From: Orrella marina
Lineage (GTDB): Bacteria > Pseudomonadota > Gammaproteobacteria > Burkholderiales > Burkholderiaceae_B
DNA: 64,000 nucleotides
Assembly: GCF_003058465.1 (NCBI RefSeq)
Contig: NZ_CP028901.1
Span: 2,294,001 to 2,358,000 of the forward strand
Direction: 5' to 3'
The notes beneath the pieces were generated by a model. That model saw nothing but the letters and a program-made list of their open reading frames with translations, was not told the DNA's origin and did no database searches. Positions 30,682 to 39,300 of the stretch are shown here, one piece after another; the first letter of the stretch is position 1, and each line of letters opens with the position of its first letter. Position numbers and translations under genes: made by a program.

Positions 30682-31764
30682 TTAAGAAATCTCCGTTGAT
30701 TTTGAGTGACAAGAGCAACATTCAACCTAAGTTGTCTGCGCCCCCCTAACTCCGCTAAGGGAAGTTGTTGCTATTGCATCAAATTTCTTTGGGTCTGGCT
30801 AGGAAAGCCGCCCCGTTTCATGAAATTCAACACAAAATCGTTGGGGTAACGCAACACTTCGGGCTATTAGTGCTTTGAGCTTCGTTTGGTGGCACAACCT
30901 TTGTACACACCTGCTCTGAAATGAAATTTACATCACCAAGCCTGATCCGGCCTAGCAACTCCGGCACCTTTTAACCATATGCGCCTCCCACAGGCCTGAT
31001 TTGCATGTTTTCTGTGGGGTCAAAACAACACATGGTTACTGCACCGATGCACTGAAAGGGAGCAGCGAACACACCTGCAGGGCGATGTGGCTTCGCCTGA
31101 CACACCCAGAGCCTGGCAAGACCCAGCCCTTTGTTCTACCGCCCTTGCCCAGAGGAACCACGCTTCTTTATCGCCCCGACATATTCACTCTCACCTGGCG
31201 TCACCTTGTGTAAGCGGCACGCCACTTTCCATGGCAACGACACCCCCCAGTCTTCAGGCGAGGCGCTCAACCTGCCATCCCGCTTTCCTCCAATCAGAGA
31301 CCAGTATTCCCCCCCGCCAACCTCAGTTATTAACCGGGCACGCTCATGACAGGGCATACGGCCATCCGCACTCAGCCCTTCGCCTTTGGCCAGTTTCATA
31401 TCAGCAACTGGGTGCCCGACCTTCTTTGATACGAACCAGAGCATCCATATAACGATTAGCGCAACGCCTTCTCTGGACAGGCGTAACCCCGAATACGAAA
31501 TACATTGGAACAAGAGGTAGACGCGCCCCATCAGCCAGTTAACGCAGTGTTGTTTGTGCGACAGGTGAAAACGGAAGCACTCGCTCAACGCACCCACAAC
31601 AGCATTAGCGGCTGCTTGATCGCGCCACGTCGACTGCGCGGCAAGAGACCAAACAGGGAACTACGCCATAGCGCTTAGAGGAAAAGCAAGCCTGATGGAT
31701 GTGCAATGTGCGAAAAAGGGCACTCGATTACGCACCTACAACCCTGACGAAGGAATCAGACACA
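30682..31764. other. Porin upstream region and ORF-poor DNA
   Basis: About 1.1 kb without a convincing gene apart from the doubtful frame at 31136-31597. The first 200 bases should hold the porin promoter; no confident -35/-10 pair was seen. No repeats or transposase remnants were recognised. Confidence 0.4.
31136..31597 (-). CDS. Doubtful hypothetical protein, 153 codons
   Basis: The only frame of some length in the porin-tRNA gap. It has one hydrophobic segment (GVALIVIWMLWFV, near residue 45) followed by a polar Gly- and Ser-rich C-terminus. I recognise no family, and no ribosome binding site is evident at its ATG. The overlapping plus-strand frame of 121 codons is equally open, so it may be spurious. 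Confidence 0.2.
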   Translation of the reverse strand: MGALSECFRFHLSHKQHCVNWLMGRVYLLFQCISYSGLRLSREGVALIVIWMLWFVSKKVGHPVADMKLAKGEGLSADGRMPCHERARLITEVGGGEYWSLIGGKRDGRLSASPEDWGVSLPWKVACRLHKVTPGESEYVGAIKKRGSSGQGR

Positions 31765-31803
31765 AAAAAACCGCTCCAGCATTTGTGCGCTGCGCGGTTT
31801 TTT
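31765..31803 (-). terminator. Rho-independent terminator after tRNA-Leu(GAG)
   Basis: AAAAAACCGC pairs with GCGGTTTTTT, with an inner CAGC/GCTG stem, giving a strong hairpin with T-runs on both strands. On the minus strand it follows the tpiA-secG-tRNA-Leu unit by about 180 bases and would end its transcript, insulating it from the porin and nuo genes. Confidence 0.8.
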
Positions 31804-31986
31804 ATTCCTCGAACCTGACTGAAAACTATTTGATCATCAGATACAGCGACCAATAACAGTTTTAAGAGTCGAAATTAAAGACAGGTACTTTTTAATAAAT
31901 TACAGCACTTCCTGCTATCGACCAATTCCTTTACTGGAGGGCACTAGAAGCGCTTATTGTGCTGTACTTTATTTTTGGTGTTTGCT

Positions 31987-32071
31987 TGGTGCCGACGGCG
32001 AGACTCGAACTCGCACAGCTTTCGCCACTACCCCCTCAAGATAGCGTGTCTACCAATTCCACCACGTCGGC
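31987..32071 (-). tRNA. tRNA-Leu, anticodon GAG
   Basis: The minus strand reads GCCGACGTGGTGGAATTGG through an anticodon arm CTATC-TTGAGGG-GGTAG to GAGTTCGAGTCTCGCCGTCGG and an encoded ACCA end. The acceptor stem pairs fully (GCCGACG/CGTCGGC) and the long variable arm is that of tRNA-Leu. The anticodon GAG reads CUC and CUU. It lies 32 bases after secG, a conserved placement. Confidence 0.96.
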
Positions 32072-32103
32072 AAAATCAAGAGAACAGAAGTCTATCACTT
32101 ATT

Positions 32104-32484
32104 TCAATTTGCTGCTTCGGACGAGGAAGGAACCGAATTGCCAGAGACGCCAGAAGGCACTGAAGAGCTTGGCGCAGCAGGAACGGTTGGAACCGACGAG
32201 TTGGGCGCAAAGCCATCCATGATGCCCGCATCAGGACTTGAGTTACTTAGATTTCCAAGGTAGGCCAAACCGATTGTCGCAACAAAGAAAACAACAGCCG
32301 CCCATTTGGTCGCACGCGATAAAAAATTCGCCGCACCCGTCGCACCGAAGAGACTTCCAGCCGAACCGCTACCAAAAGCAGAACCCATATCAGCGCCCTT
32401 ACCTTGCTGCAACAGCACGAGGACAATGATAGAAAACGATGAAATGATCTGCACGACCAGCAGAATCGTAAATTCAGTAGACAT
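32104..32484 (-). CDS. secG: Protein translocase subunit SecG
   Basis: Accessory inner-membrane subunit of the SecYEG channel. Two membrane helices (residues about 4-22 and 60-77) flank the conserved LLQQGKGADMGSAFGSGSAG and SLFGATGAANFLSR. The 126-residue length includes a Ser/Pro/Val-rich C-terminal tail typical of betaproteobacteria. It lies between tpiA and tRNA-Leu, in the same direction. Confidence 0.96.
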   Translation of the reverse strand: MSTEFTILLVVQIISSFSIIVLVLLQQGKGADMGSAFGSGSAGSLFGATGAANFLSRATKWAAVVFFVATIGLAYLGNLSNSSPDAGIMDGFAPNSSVPTVPAAPSSSVPSGVSGNSVPSSSEAAN

Positions 32485-32548
32485 GATTCAAACTATACCC
32501 AGTTAGAGAATTCCTGACAGCATCCCGAACAATCCGGGACACCCTGCA

Positions 32549-33352
32549 TCAACGACTCGCCGAACCGTGCTCGGCAATCGCCATGAAGTCTTTAGAAACC
32601 AGTGATGCGCCACCGACAAGCGCTCCATCAATATCTTGCATACCAAACAACACCTGGGCATTGTCCGGCTTCACGCTACCGCCATACAACAGCGGGATAC
32701 CTTTCGCTCCAGCAGGCAAAAGGCCACGCACAAACGCGTGCACTTCCTGCGCCTGCTCTGGCGTTGCACTCCTGCCAGTTCCAATCGCCCACACTGGCTC
32801 GTAAGCAATAACCAGACGAGCAACTGCATCATCCCCCAGCGCCAAAACTGGCTTGAGCTGTCTTTCGATGACAGCCTGAACCTGACCCGCATCACGCTCT
32901 TCCAGAGACTCGCCCACACAGACAACAGGGGTAATTCCTTTCGAGAGCGCCGCTGCGGCCTTATCTGCCACCTCGGCATCAGACTCACCATGGAGAGAGC
33001 GACGCTCAGAGTGCCCAACCAGAACCCAGCGGCAACCGAACTCTGCAAGCATCGGCGCTGAAACCTCCCCCGTATAGGCGCCCGATTCACGCGCACTTAC
33101 GTCCTGCGCCCCCCAAGACACACCCGAGTCTTTCAACAAGTCGGCAGCCTGCGAGAGATACGGAAAAGGCACGCATACTGCGACGTCCGTCGCGCCACCA
33201 ATCTGCGACATCCTCTGCGCAATTCCGGCGATCAACTCCGAGTTCGACGACAAAGAGCCGTTCATCTTCCAGTTTCCCATCACGACACGCTTTTGACGCG
33301 AAACTACGGGCGCTGAGCTGGCAAATTGCACGTTTGAAGCAGAGGTTGTCAT
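32549..33352 (-). CDS. tpiA: Triosephosphate isomerase
   Basis: Interconverts dihydroxyacetone phosphate and glyceraldehyde 3-phosphate. All catalytic parts are visible: VVMGNWKMNGS (Lys), WVLVGHSERRSLHGE (His), VIAYEPVWAIGTGRSATPEQ (Glu and the mobile loop) and LLYGGSVKPDN (phosphate binding). At 267 residues it has a 20-residue N-terminal extension compared with most; a shorter start is not excluded. First gene of tpiA-secG-tRNA-Leu. Confidence 0.97.
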   Translation of the reverse strand: MTTSASNVQFASSAPVVSRQKRVVMGNWKMNGSLSSNSELIAGIAQRMSQIGGATDVAVCVPFPYLSQAADLLKDSGVSWGAQDVSARESGAYTGEVSAPMLAEFGCRWVLVGHSERRSLHGESDAEVADKAAAALSKGITPVVCVGESLEERDAGQVQAVIERQLKPVLALGDDAVARLVIAYEPVWAIGTGRSATPEQAQEVHAFVRGLLPAGAKGIPLLYGGSVKPDNAQVLFGMQDIDGALVGGASLVSKDFMAIAEHGSASR

Positions 33353-33701
33353 ATCAAATCAAATCAAGTTGTCATCAGGATCTGATTGACACCGGCCAAT
33401 CAGAAGCAAACACCGCATTCAATCAGGGAACACGACATGAATAAAAACGGCCAAGGGGCACAAAGATAGTTACGTCATTACGTCATTACGCCACGCGCGA
33501 CCAACTTTGAGAGCACCGCGCTTACCCTTGCATACTCGCCCCGAAAGTACAGATCCGCGGAGTCTGCAAACCTCGCCATACAGAGGCTTTAAAGCAAACA
33601 GATCTGAACATCTGAAGCATCATCTACGACTGAAAGGCGCGAGACTACCGGGCGCTTTTTTACTGCAACCCGGCATTGTAACGCCTGGAAAGCCCGTTTC
33701 A
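33353..33701. other. Intergenic region before tpiA with a short tandem repeat
   Basis: About 350 bases with no gene. It includes an eight-base tandem repeat, TTACGTCA repeated 2.6 times at 33470-33490, and a weak GCGC hairpin next to a T-run near 33640-33661. The tpiA promoter should lie here but no clear hexamer pair was found. Confidence 0.4.
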
Positions 33702-34682
33702 TCAAACAGTCAGAATGATCTTCCCAATTTGTTCACCCGCTTCCATCATGGCGTGTCCTTTGGAAGCGTCTTCAAGCGGCATGGTGGTATGGATGATGGG
33801 CTTGATCTTGCCCGCTGAAAGCAAAGGCCAGACACGTTCCTGCAGATTCCTCGCAATTGCATCCTTGAATGACACAGGGCGTGGACGCAATGTCGAGCCT
33901 GTAATCGTCAGCCGTCTACGCATGAGCTCATTAGCGTTAAATCCTGATTTGCTACCGCCCAGTGTTGCGATGATCACGATCCGGCCATCATCAGCCAAAG
34001 CTTTGATATCACGACCAATGTAATCACCAGCAACCATATCCAGGATCACATCAACGCCACGCCCGCCGGTGGCAGCCTTGATCTCTTCCACAAAATCTTG
34101 TGTCTTGTAGTTGATACCCTGCTTTGCACCGAGTGATTCAACCGCTTTGACCCGCTCATCGCTGCCCACTGTCGCGTAGACGTCATTGCCCATCGCTGTG
34201 GCAATCTGGATTGCAGTGGTACCTATACCACTGGCACCACCATGCACCAGCAGAATTTCCCCTTCTGCAAGACCGCCCCGGTCAAACACGTTTGACCAGA
34301 CGGTGAAATAGGTCTCAGGTAGCCCTGCCGCTTCGATCATCGACAGCCCTGCCGGGATCGCCATGCACTGCTCGATCGGCGCAACACAGTACTCGGCATA
34401 ACCGCCGCCAGCAACAAGGGCACAGACAGCGTCGCCAATTTTGAAGCCGGAGTCCGCAACATCGCCAGACACGATTTCTCCAGCGACTTCGAGGCCAGGA
34501 ATATCTGACGCACCTGGAGGCGGTGCATAGTTACCCTGGCGCTGAAACACATCTGGACGGTTAATACCGGCAGCCTGGACCTTGATCAGCACTTCACGCG
34601 GACCGGGTTCGGGCATGGGACGCTCTCCTGGCACCAGCACTTCAGGCGCACCCGGTTCACGAATTTCTATCACTCTCATCAT
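33702..34682 (-). CDS. NAD(P)H-quinone oxidoreductase (PIG3/Qor-like, zinc-free MDR)
   Basis: Medium-chain dehydrogenase/reductase of the quinone oxidoreductase branch, about 326 residues. It has an N-terminal GroES-like domain (PEPGPREVLIKVQAAGINRPDVFQRQGNY) without the zinc ligands, and a Rossmann domain with LLVHGGASGIGTTAIQIATA. It presumably reduces quinones or enals with NADPH; the substrate cannot be told from sequence. Start at the ATG at 34682 (ATGATGAGAGTG) after GGGGAGA; the frame continues four codons upstream from a GTG. Confidence 0.9.
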   Translation of the reverse strand: MMRVIEIREPGAPEVLVPGERPMPEPGPREVLIKVQAAGINRPDVFQRQGNYAPPPGASDIPGLEVAGEIVSGDVADSGFKIGDAVCALVAGGGYAEYCVAPIEQCMAIPAGLSMIEAAGLPETYFTVWSNVFDRGGLAEGEILLVHGGASGIGTTAIQIATAMGNDVYATVGSDERVKAVESLGAKQGINYKTQDFVEEIKAATGGRGVDVILDMVAGDYIGRDIKALADDGRIVIIATLGGSKSGFNANELMRRRLTITGSTLRPRPVSFKDAIARNLQERVWPLLSAGKIKPIIHTTMPLEDASKGHAMMEAGEQIGKIILTV

Positions 34683-34979
34683 TCTTCTCCCCACGTGATT
34701 CTCGTAAATCGGCTATTATGCAACCTATCGAAACAAACTTCAGTGTTGACAACACTGGCACAGCCAGTTTCACGTTGCAGACTGATGCTTCTGGTTTCGC
34801 TTGGTGAGCGCAAATTGAGTCGTTTTAACGCGCATCAATCGAAGCCCGCTTCGCCGGAAGGCAGTTTCCCATATTAAGGGGACATGGCACTTCATAGTTT
34901 CCCAATAGTGGAGAGGTGCCGGGCGCAGGCATACACATTTGCACGCGGTTGTTACTTCTGCACTTGTTTGTTTCTGTCA

Positions 34980-35069
34980 GGAAGCGTGGCCGAGTGGTTT
35001 AAGGCACCGGTCTTGAAAACCGGCGAGGGTTTGCGCCCTCCGTGAGTTCGAATCTCACCGCTTCCGCCA
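34980..35069 (+). tRNA. tRNA-Ser, anticodon UGA
   Basis: Reads GGAAGCGTGGCCGAGTGG, anticodon arm ACCGG-TCTTGAAAA-CCGG with anticodon TGA, a long variable arm (GAGGGTTTGCGCCCTC), the T arm GAGTTCGAATCTC and CGCTTCC with G-CCA encoded. The acceptor stem is fully paired. Reads UCA and UCG codons. Confidence 0.97.
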
Positions 35070-35095
35070 CCGCTCCCTGAAAGATGGGACCGAGA

Positions 35096-35150
35096 TTAAG
35101 CCAAAGACAAAAAACCCATGAAAATCATGGGTTTTTTGTCTTTGGCTTAA
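35096..35150. terminator. Very long bidirectional terminator after tRNA-Ser
   Basis: A perfect 26-base inverted repeat with a three-base loop: left arm 35096-35121, right arm 35125-35150. It contains A6 and T6 tracts flanking CCCATGA/TCATGGG. It ends the tRNA-Ser transcript and, on the other strand, the convergent lipoprotein gene. Confidence 0.9.
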
Positions 35151-35214
35151 AGTCTTTTGGCAATTTTTTCGGAAAGCGTGTTTCAAAAGGCGCCCATTCC
35201 AGCACCAGTCCGTT

Positions 35215-35469
35215 TCAGATGCCGGCCGCCCTGACCTGCTGATTCAGGCGCTCCATAGACTGGTAATTCAATCGCCTTGCCTCACGCTCTGCATATTCAC
35301 GCTCACCCGGTTCATACTGCCCTCTATAGATGCAGGATTGTGGGTTGACCTTGCAAGGATTCGTATCCGAGGATCCACCTCGCAGAAAACTCGGCACGAT
35401 CGAGGAGCAACCAGCAATCAACACCAGTGAACCACACAGTACCACCCTGCTAACTAACGAATGACTCAT
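35215..35469 (-). CDS. Small putative lipoprotein
   Basis: An 84-residue protein with a lipoprotein signal: a hydrophobic stretch then LVLIAGC, cleaved before the Cys at about residue 21. The mature part includes TNPCKVNPQSCIYRGQYEPG, with two cysteines, and a charged, helical C-terminus (EREYAEREARRLNYQSMERL). Start at the ATG at 35469, seven bases after GAGAG; four more codons upstream begin with TTG. No named family recognised; function unknown. It converges on the 26-base terminator. Confidence 0.65.
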   Translation of the reverse strand: MSHSLVSRVVLCGSLVLIAGCSSIVPSFLRGGSSDTNPCKVNPQSCIYRGQYEPGEREYAEREARRLNYQSMERLNQQVRAAGI

Positions 35470-35692
35470 ATCAACTCTCAATAAAAACTCAGGTTCGCTT
35501 TATAGCAGGATTTCCAAAAAGACATTCCATACTCACCGGTTCGCGCGCCAGACCCAGGCACTCGTTCCGGGGGATTGCCTTTCAGACAAGCCCCCGTGTC
35601 TGTGGTGCGGTATGCTGACGGGCTTCTGGAGTAAACCAGTGTCCCATCCACGCGAACACTAGCCAGATCGAGTCGGCTCTCACACATCCAAT

Positions 35693-36052
35693 GTGCCAGA
35701 CGCTACCGTAACCCAAAAAACCGGAATCTCAACACGCAACATGAACAGGATTTATCTCATCGGCGTTTTGATCGGCAGCCTTGAAGTCATGCTCGTCACA
35801 TTCCTGACAAGCATGGCGTACTTTCATGCCAGTTGGTGGGGGCTTGGTTTGCTGGCTTATTTTCTCTATTGCTTTGCAATTGGTGCAACCCTCAAGCCGG
35901 TCATGGTACTCGCCGTTACGGGTGCCATCCTGACCCTTGCATATGTTCGGTATGGACTACTGGGAGCAATTGGCCTCTATGCCCTGATTCTTTTTATCGT
36001 CGAGTTCATACCCGCACTCCGACAGCACCTGAAGTCCTCAAACAACCCATAA
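35693..36052 (+). CDS. Small membrane protein of unknown function
   Basis: 119 codons from a GTG, or 103 from the ATG at 35741 (MNRIYLIGVLIGSLEVML). The sequence is strongly hydrophobic, with four predicted helices and few charges until the C-terminal LRQHLKSSNNP. No family recognised. No clear ribosome binding site at either start. It lies divergent from the lipoprotein gene and upstream of the AtuA-like gene. Confidence 0.5.
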   Translation: MPDATVTQKTGISTRNMNRIYLIGVLIGSLEVMLVTFLTSMAYFHASWWGLGLLAYFLYCFAIGATLKPVMVLAVTGAILTLAYVRYGLLGAIGLYALILFIVEFIPALRQHLKSSNNP

Positions 36053-36230
36053 GGAATAGACTGATGCGGGCCATTTGGTGAATCCGTTGCATGAGGACGC
36101 CATTCAGGTACAGTCATCGTGAAAGATCCGGTTTTTGGTGTTGGCTGTCACCGTACAACTCGTGCCCGGCATCCAGAGTGACCTGATCGCATCGACCACC
36201 AGGTCAGGCTCTATCGACGAGGAGGCTGTT

Positions 36231-37655
36231 TTGACTCAATCCATTCTGGTTGGCTGCGCTGCAGGATTTTCGGGTGATCGTGTCGATGTGGCCCTGCCTG
36301 TCGTCCAGACCTTGATAAGACGTGGAGCGCCTTCGGCTATCATCTTCGAGAACCTGGCTGAGCGCACACTCGCCCAGCAGCAGATCACCAGGCGCAGCAA
36401 TCCTGACCTGGGTTATGAGCCACTCCTGGAACTCGAGATCCGTCCCATCCTGGGGTTATGTCTGCAGCATGGCGTCACGATTGTCAGCAACTTTGGTGCG
36501 GCAAATCCGCACGCCGCGGCACGCAAAATCATAGCCATGGCCGCCGAAATGAGCCTTGAGCGACCACGTATCGCGGTCGTCACCGGTGATGACCTGTCCG
36601 GGCAAACCGGGTTGTCATTGCTCGAGGAAAGGCTCGGTTCCGAGTTTGATCGTGAGCGGTTTGTCTGTGCCAATGCTTACCAAGGGTCCCGTGAGATTGC
36701 CGACGCCATTCTGGCAGGCGCACAGATCGTAGTGACCGGCCGGGTCGCAGACCCCTGCCTGACCCTTGGTCCGGTCATGGCTCACTACGGATGGCAGGAT
36801 GATGAATGGGACTTCCTCGCCGGCGCATCCATGGCTGGCCACCTGCTCGAATGTGGCGCACAAGTCACCGGCGGGTATTTTGCGGATCCGGGGTACAAGG
36901 ACATTCCAGAGATGGATCAGGTCGGATTCCCGATTGCAGAGATATTCGAAGACGGCAGTTGCATCATTTCCAAGGCTGACCAGACAGGCGGTCGAGTCAG
37001 CGTACGAACCGTCAAGGAACAATTGCTGTATGAAGTACACGACCCTGGCGCCTACATCACACCTGACGTTGTCGCGGATATCTCGGATGCACAGGTGGCC
37101 GAAGTGGGCCCGGACCAGGTCAGACTGACTGGCGTCAAGGGACACCCTCGGACCAGCACACTGAAGGCGAATGTGTTCTTTGACGGTGGCTGGTTTGGTG
37201 AAGGGGAAATTTCTTATGCCGGCCCGAATGCACTGGCCAGAGCGAGACTGGCACGAGACATCCTGCAAAAGCGCCTGGGTCATCTCTTCAGAATGCGATT
37301 CGATCTGATTGGTCTAACAAGCATCTTCAACGATGACGGCAGCGAAATGCTCGACCAGAGCCTGACCAGACTCGAGGCTTCGAGTCATCCAGATGCTGCC
37401 GCAGATGACAAAGCGACTGATATAGAACAACGCTGGCCTGTTGCCTTCGCAGTGCCAATGGATATTCGCCTCAGAGTGTCGGCACAACATATGGACCTGA
37501 CAGTCATTGAGCGATTGCTAAGAGAGGTCACTGCGCTTTGGACCTGCGGACCGGCCGGTGGTGGAGGCGCCAGAGTGAACAAACGACAGCGTCTCTCGAC
37601 AAGTTCTTGCCTGATTGATCGCAACAAGCTCCCGGCCAGGTTCGAGATCATCTGA
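36231..37655 (+). CDS. AtuA-like protein (DUF1446, acyclic terpene utilisation family)
   Basis: A 474-residue member of the AtuA/DUF1446 family, found in operons for acyclic terpene or acyl-CoA breakdown; its biochemical activity is not established. Conserved parts are ILVGCAAGFSGDRVD at the N-terminus, SNFGAANPHAAARKI, ILAGAQIVVTGRVADPCLTL and CGPAGGGGARVN near the end. I chose the TTG at 36231 because GGAGG lies five bases upstream and the family starts there; the longer frame from 36135 is less likely. It is followed after 77 bases by the small AtuA C-terminal-like gene. Confidence 0.82.
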   Translation: MTQSILVGCAAGFSGDRVDVALPVVQTLIRRGAPSAIIFENLAERTLAQQQITRRSNPDLGYEPLLELEIRPILGLCLQHGVTIVSNFGAANPHAAARKIIAMAAEMSLERPRIAVVTGDDLSGQTGLSLLEERLGSEFDRERFVCANAYQGSREIADAILAGAQIVVTGRVADPCLTLGPVMAHYGWQDDEWDFLAGASMAGHLLECGAQVTGGYFADPGYKDIPEMDQVGFPIAEIFEDGSCIISKADQTGGRVSVRTVKEQLLYEVHDPGAYITPDVVADISDAQVAEVGPDQVRLTGVKGHPRTSTLKANVFFDGGWFGEGEISYAGPNALARARLARDILQKRLGHLFRMRFDLIGLTSIFNDDGSEMLDQSLTRLEASSHPDAAADDKATDIEQRWPVAFAVPMDIRLRVSAQHMDLTVIERLLREVTALWTCGPAGGGGARVNKRQRLSTSSCLIDRNKLPARFEII

Positions 37656-37732
37656 CCCGCAGCATCAATCAGTCGATAGAGACAACCAGCGAAAAACAAG
37701 CCCACCGAGGATCAAGACACAGAGGAAGGAGT

Positions 37733-38056
37733 ATGGATCAGAACGCACTGAGCACGAGAGCGCTGTATCACTTCGCTCATGCCCGCACGGGAGACAAAGG
37801 TAACCGTATCAATATCAGTGTCATTGCGTACAAAAGTGAAGAGTTTGAGCGACTCGTGCGTCAGGTCACGGAGCAGCGCGTGGCAGAACATTTCGCGTAT
37901 CGACACCCAACCCGGGTCACGCGGCATGTTCTGCCTCGACTACATGCGATGAACTTCGTTATCGACGATGTCCTTGACGGCGGCGTAAATGACTCACTCA
38001 ATCTCGACATGCACGGTAAATCACTGTCGTACCATTTGCTCACCATGGAGGTTTAG
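37733..38056 (+). CDS. AtuA C-terminal domain-like small protein
   Basis: 107 residues, starting ATG after AGGAAGGAG. ALYHFAHARTGDKGNRINIS and LHAMNFVIDDVLDGGVNDSLNLD are the motifs of the domain that in some organisms forms the C-terminus of a single longer AtuA. Here it is a separate gene, presumably acting as a complex with the upstream protein. Function unknown beyond context; no acyl-CoA carboxylase genes are nearby, unlike classical atu clusters. Confidence 0.78.
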   Translation: MDQNALSTRALYHFAHARTGDKGNRINISVIAYKSEEFERLVRQVTEQRVAEHFAYRHPTRVTRHVLPRLHAMNFVIDDVLDGGVNDSLNLDMHGKSLSYHLLTMEV

Positions 38057-38141
38057 GGGATTTGCAGGACCTGACCCCGCTTACAACGCTATGCTAAGAA
38101 CAGATGGGGCGATATTTTGAATCATCAGCCCCCTGAAAATA

Positions 38142-39257
38142 GTGACTGCGCGACGCCCGACTGCTCAAAGCAACGGCGGCAGCGTGCGTAAACTACAACT
38201 GATCACTTCGGGTGGATTGATCACCAAGACAAACCAGATTGAGTCATTGAGCAACAGATTGAGCAACGAACTGAAAAACCGACTGACAGATCGCTATGGA
38301 CGCACGATCGAGTACGTACGCATCAGCGTCACGGACAGATGCGATTTGCGCTGCGCCTACTGTATGCCCAAGGGTTTCAAAGACTACCGGGAGCCCGCAG
38401 GCTGGCTGACTTTTGACGAGATCACGCGCCTGACCCGCATCCTCGGACAAAACGGAACTCGTCGAATCCGTCTGACAGGTGGTGAACCTCTGCTTCGCAA
38501 GAATCTGCCAGACCTGGTCCACCGAATCCGCCACGAGGCTGGCATTCAGGACATTTCGCTATCGACCAATGCTGTCAGGTTGCCACGCTTCGCAAATGAC
38601 CTGAAGCAGGCCGGACTCAGCCGGGTCAACATCAGCCTGGACAGTTTGCATGCTCGCAAGATTGAGGAAATCTGCGGCCGAAACGTGCTCGACCAGATCA
38701 TCGCCGGTATTGACGCTGCCTGCGAAGCTGACTTGCATCCTGTCAAAATCAACATGGTTCTGATGCCTGGTGTCAACGACACGGAGGTGGATGACATGTT
38801 TCGCTTCTGTCGAGACCGGGGGCTGATGTTACGCATGATCGAAACGATGCCTATGGGAGACACTGCACGTCAGACTGGCACAGCCTCGCTGCAACCCGTT
38901 CTCGAGCGACTCAAACTCGAGCACGATCTGATCCCGGTGATCGGTGAACTAGGTGGCGGACCGGCCAGATACTGGCAAACTCAGGACGCTCGCACGACAA
39001 TCGGTGTCATCACGCCGATCAGTCAGCATTTCTGTGCGACCTGTAACAGAATTCGGCTCGCCGTGGACGGGACGATCTATTTGTGTCTTGGTCAGGAAGA
39101 ACGCATCGAGATGCGCGACCTGCTTCGTGCTCACCCTGAAGACGATGAGGTAATAGTCCAGGCACTACAGTCTGGCATCGAACTCAAACCGGAGCGCCAC
39201 AACTTTCTGGAGACCCCCGAAAAAATCGTGCGTTTCATGTCCCAGACCGGTGGCTGA
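38142..39257 (+). CDS. moaA: GTP 3',8-cyclase MoaA
   Basis: Radical SAM enzyme starting molybdenum cofactor synthesis. It has the N-terminal cluster motif CDLRCAYC, VRISVTDRCD, the GGEPLLRKNLPDLV region, and the C-terminal cluster ligands within FCATCNRIRLAVDGTIYLCLG. It ends in the essential GG (MSQTGG). At 371 codons from GTG 38142 it is longer than usual; GTG 38184 or a later TTG may be the real start, as no ribosome binding site decides. First gene of the moa-moe cluster. Confidence 0.93.
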   Translation: MTARRPTAQSNGGSVRKLQLITSGGLITKTNQIESLSNRLSNELKNRLTDRYGRTIEYVRISVTDRCDLRCAYCMPKGFKDYREPAGWLTFDEITRLTRILGQNGTRRIRLTGGEPLLRKNLPDLVHRIRHEAGIQDISLSTNAVRLPRFANDLKQAGLSRVNISLDSLHARKIEEICGRNVLDQIIAGIDAACEADLHPVKINMVLMPGVNDTEVDDMFRFCRDRGLMLRMIETMPMGDTARQTGTASLQPVLERLKLEHDLIPVIGELGGGPARYWQTQDARTTIGVITPISQHFCATCNRIRLAVDGTIYLCLGQEERIEMRDLLRAHPEDDEVIVQALQSGIELKPERHNFLETPEKIVRFMSQTGG

Positions 39258-39300
39258 GCCGGGTTTCCAGACAATCAACTGTTTATAGACGTTTCAAGCC

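Noticed and set aside
33470..33490. TTACGTCA tandem repeat as CRISPR or regulatory array
   Set aside because: Only 2.6 copies of eight bases, with no spacers; no CRISPR array was seen anywhere in the window.
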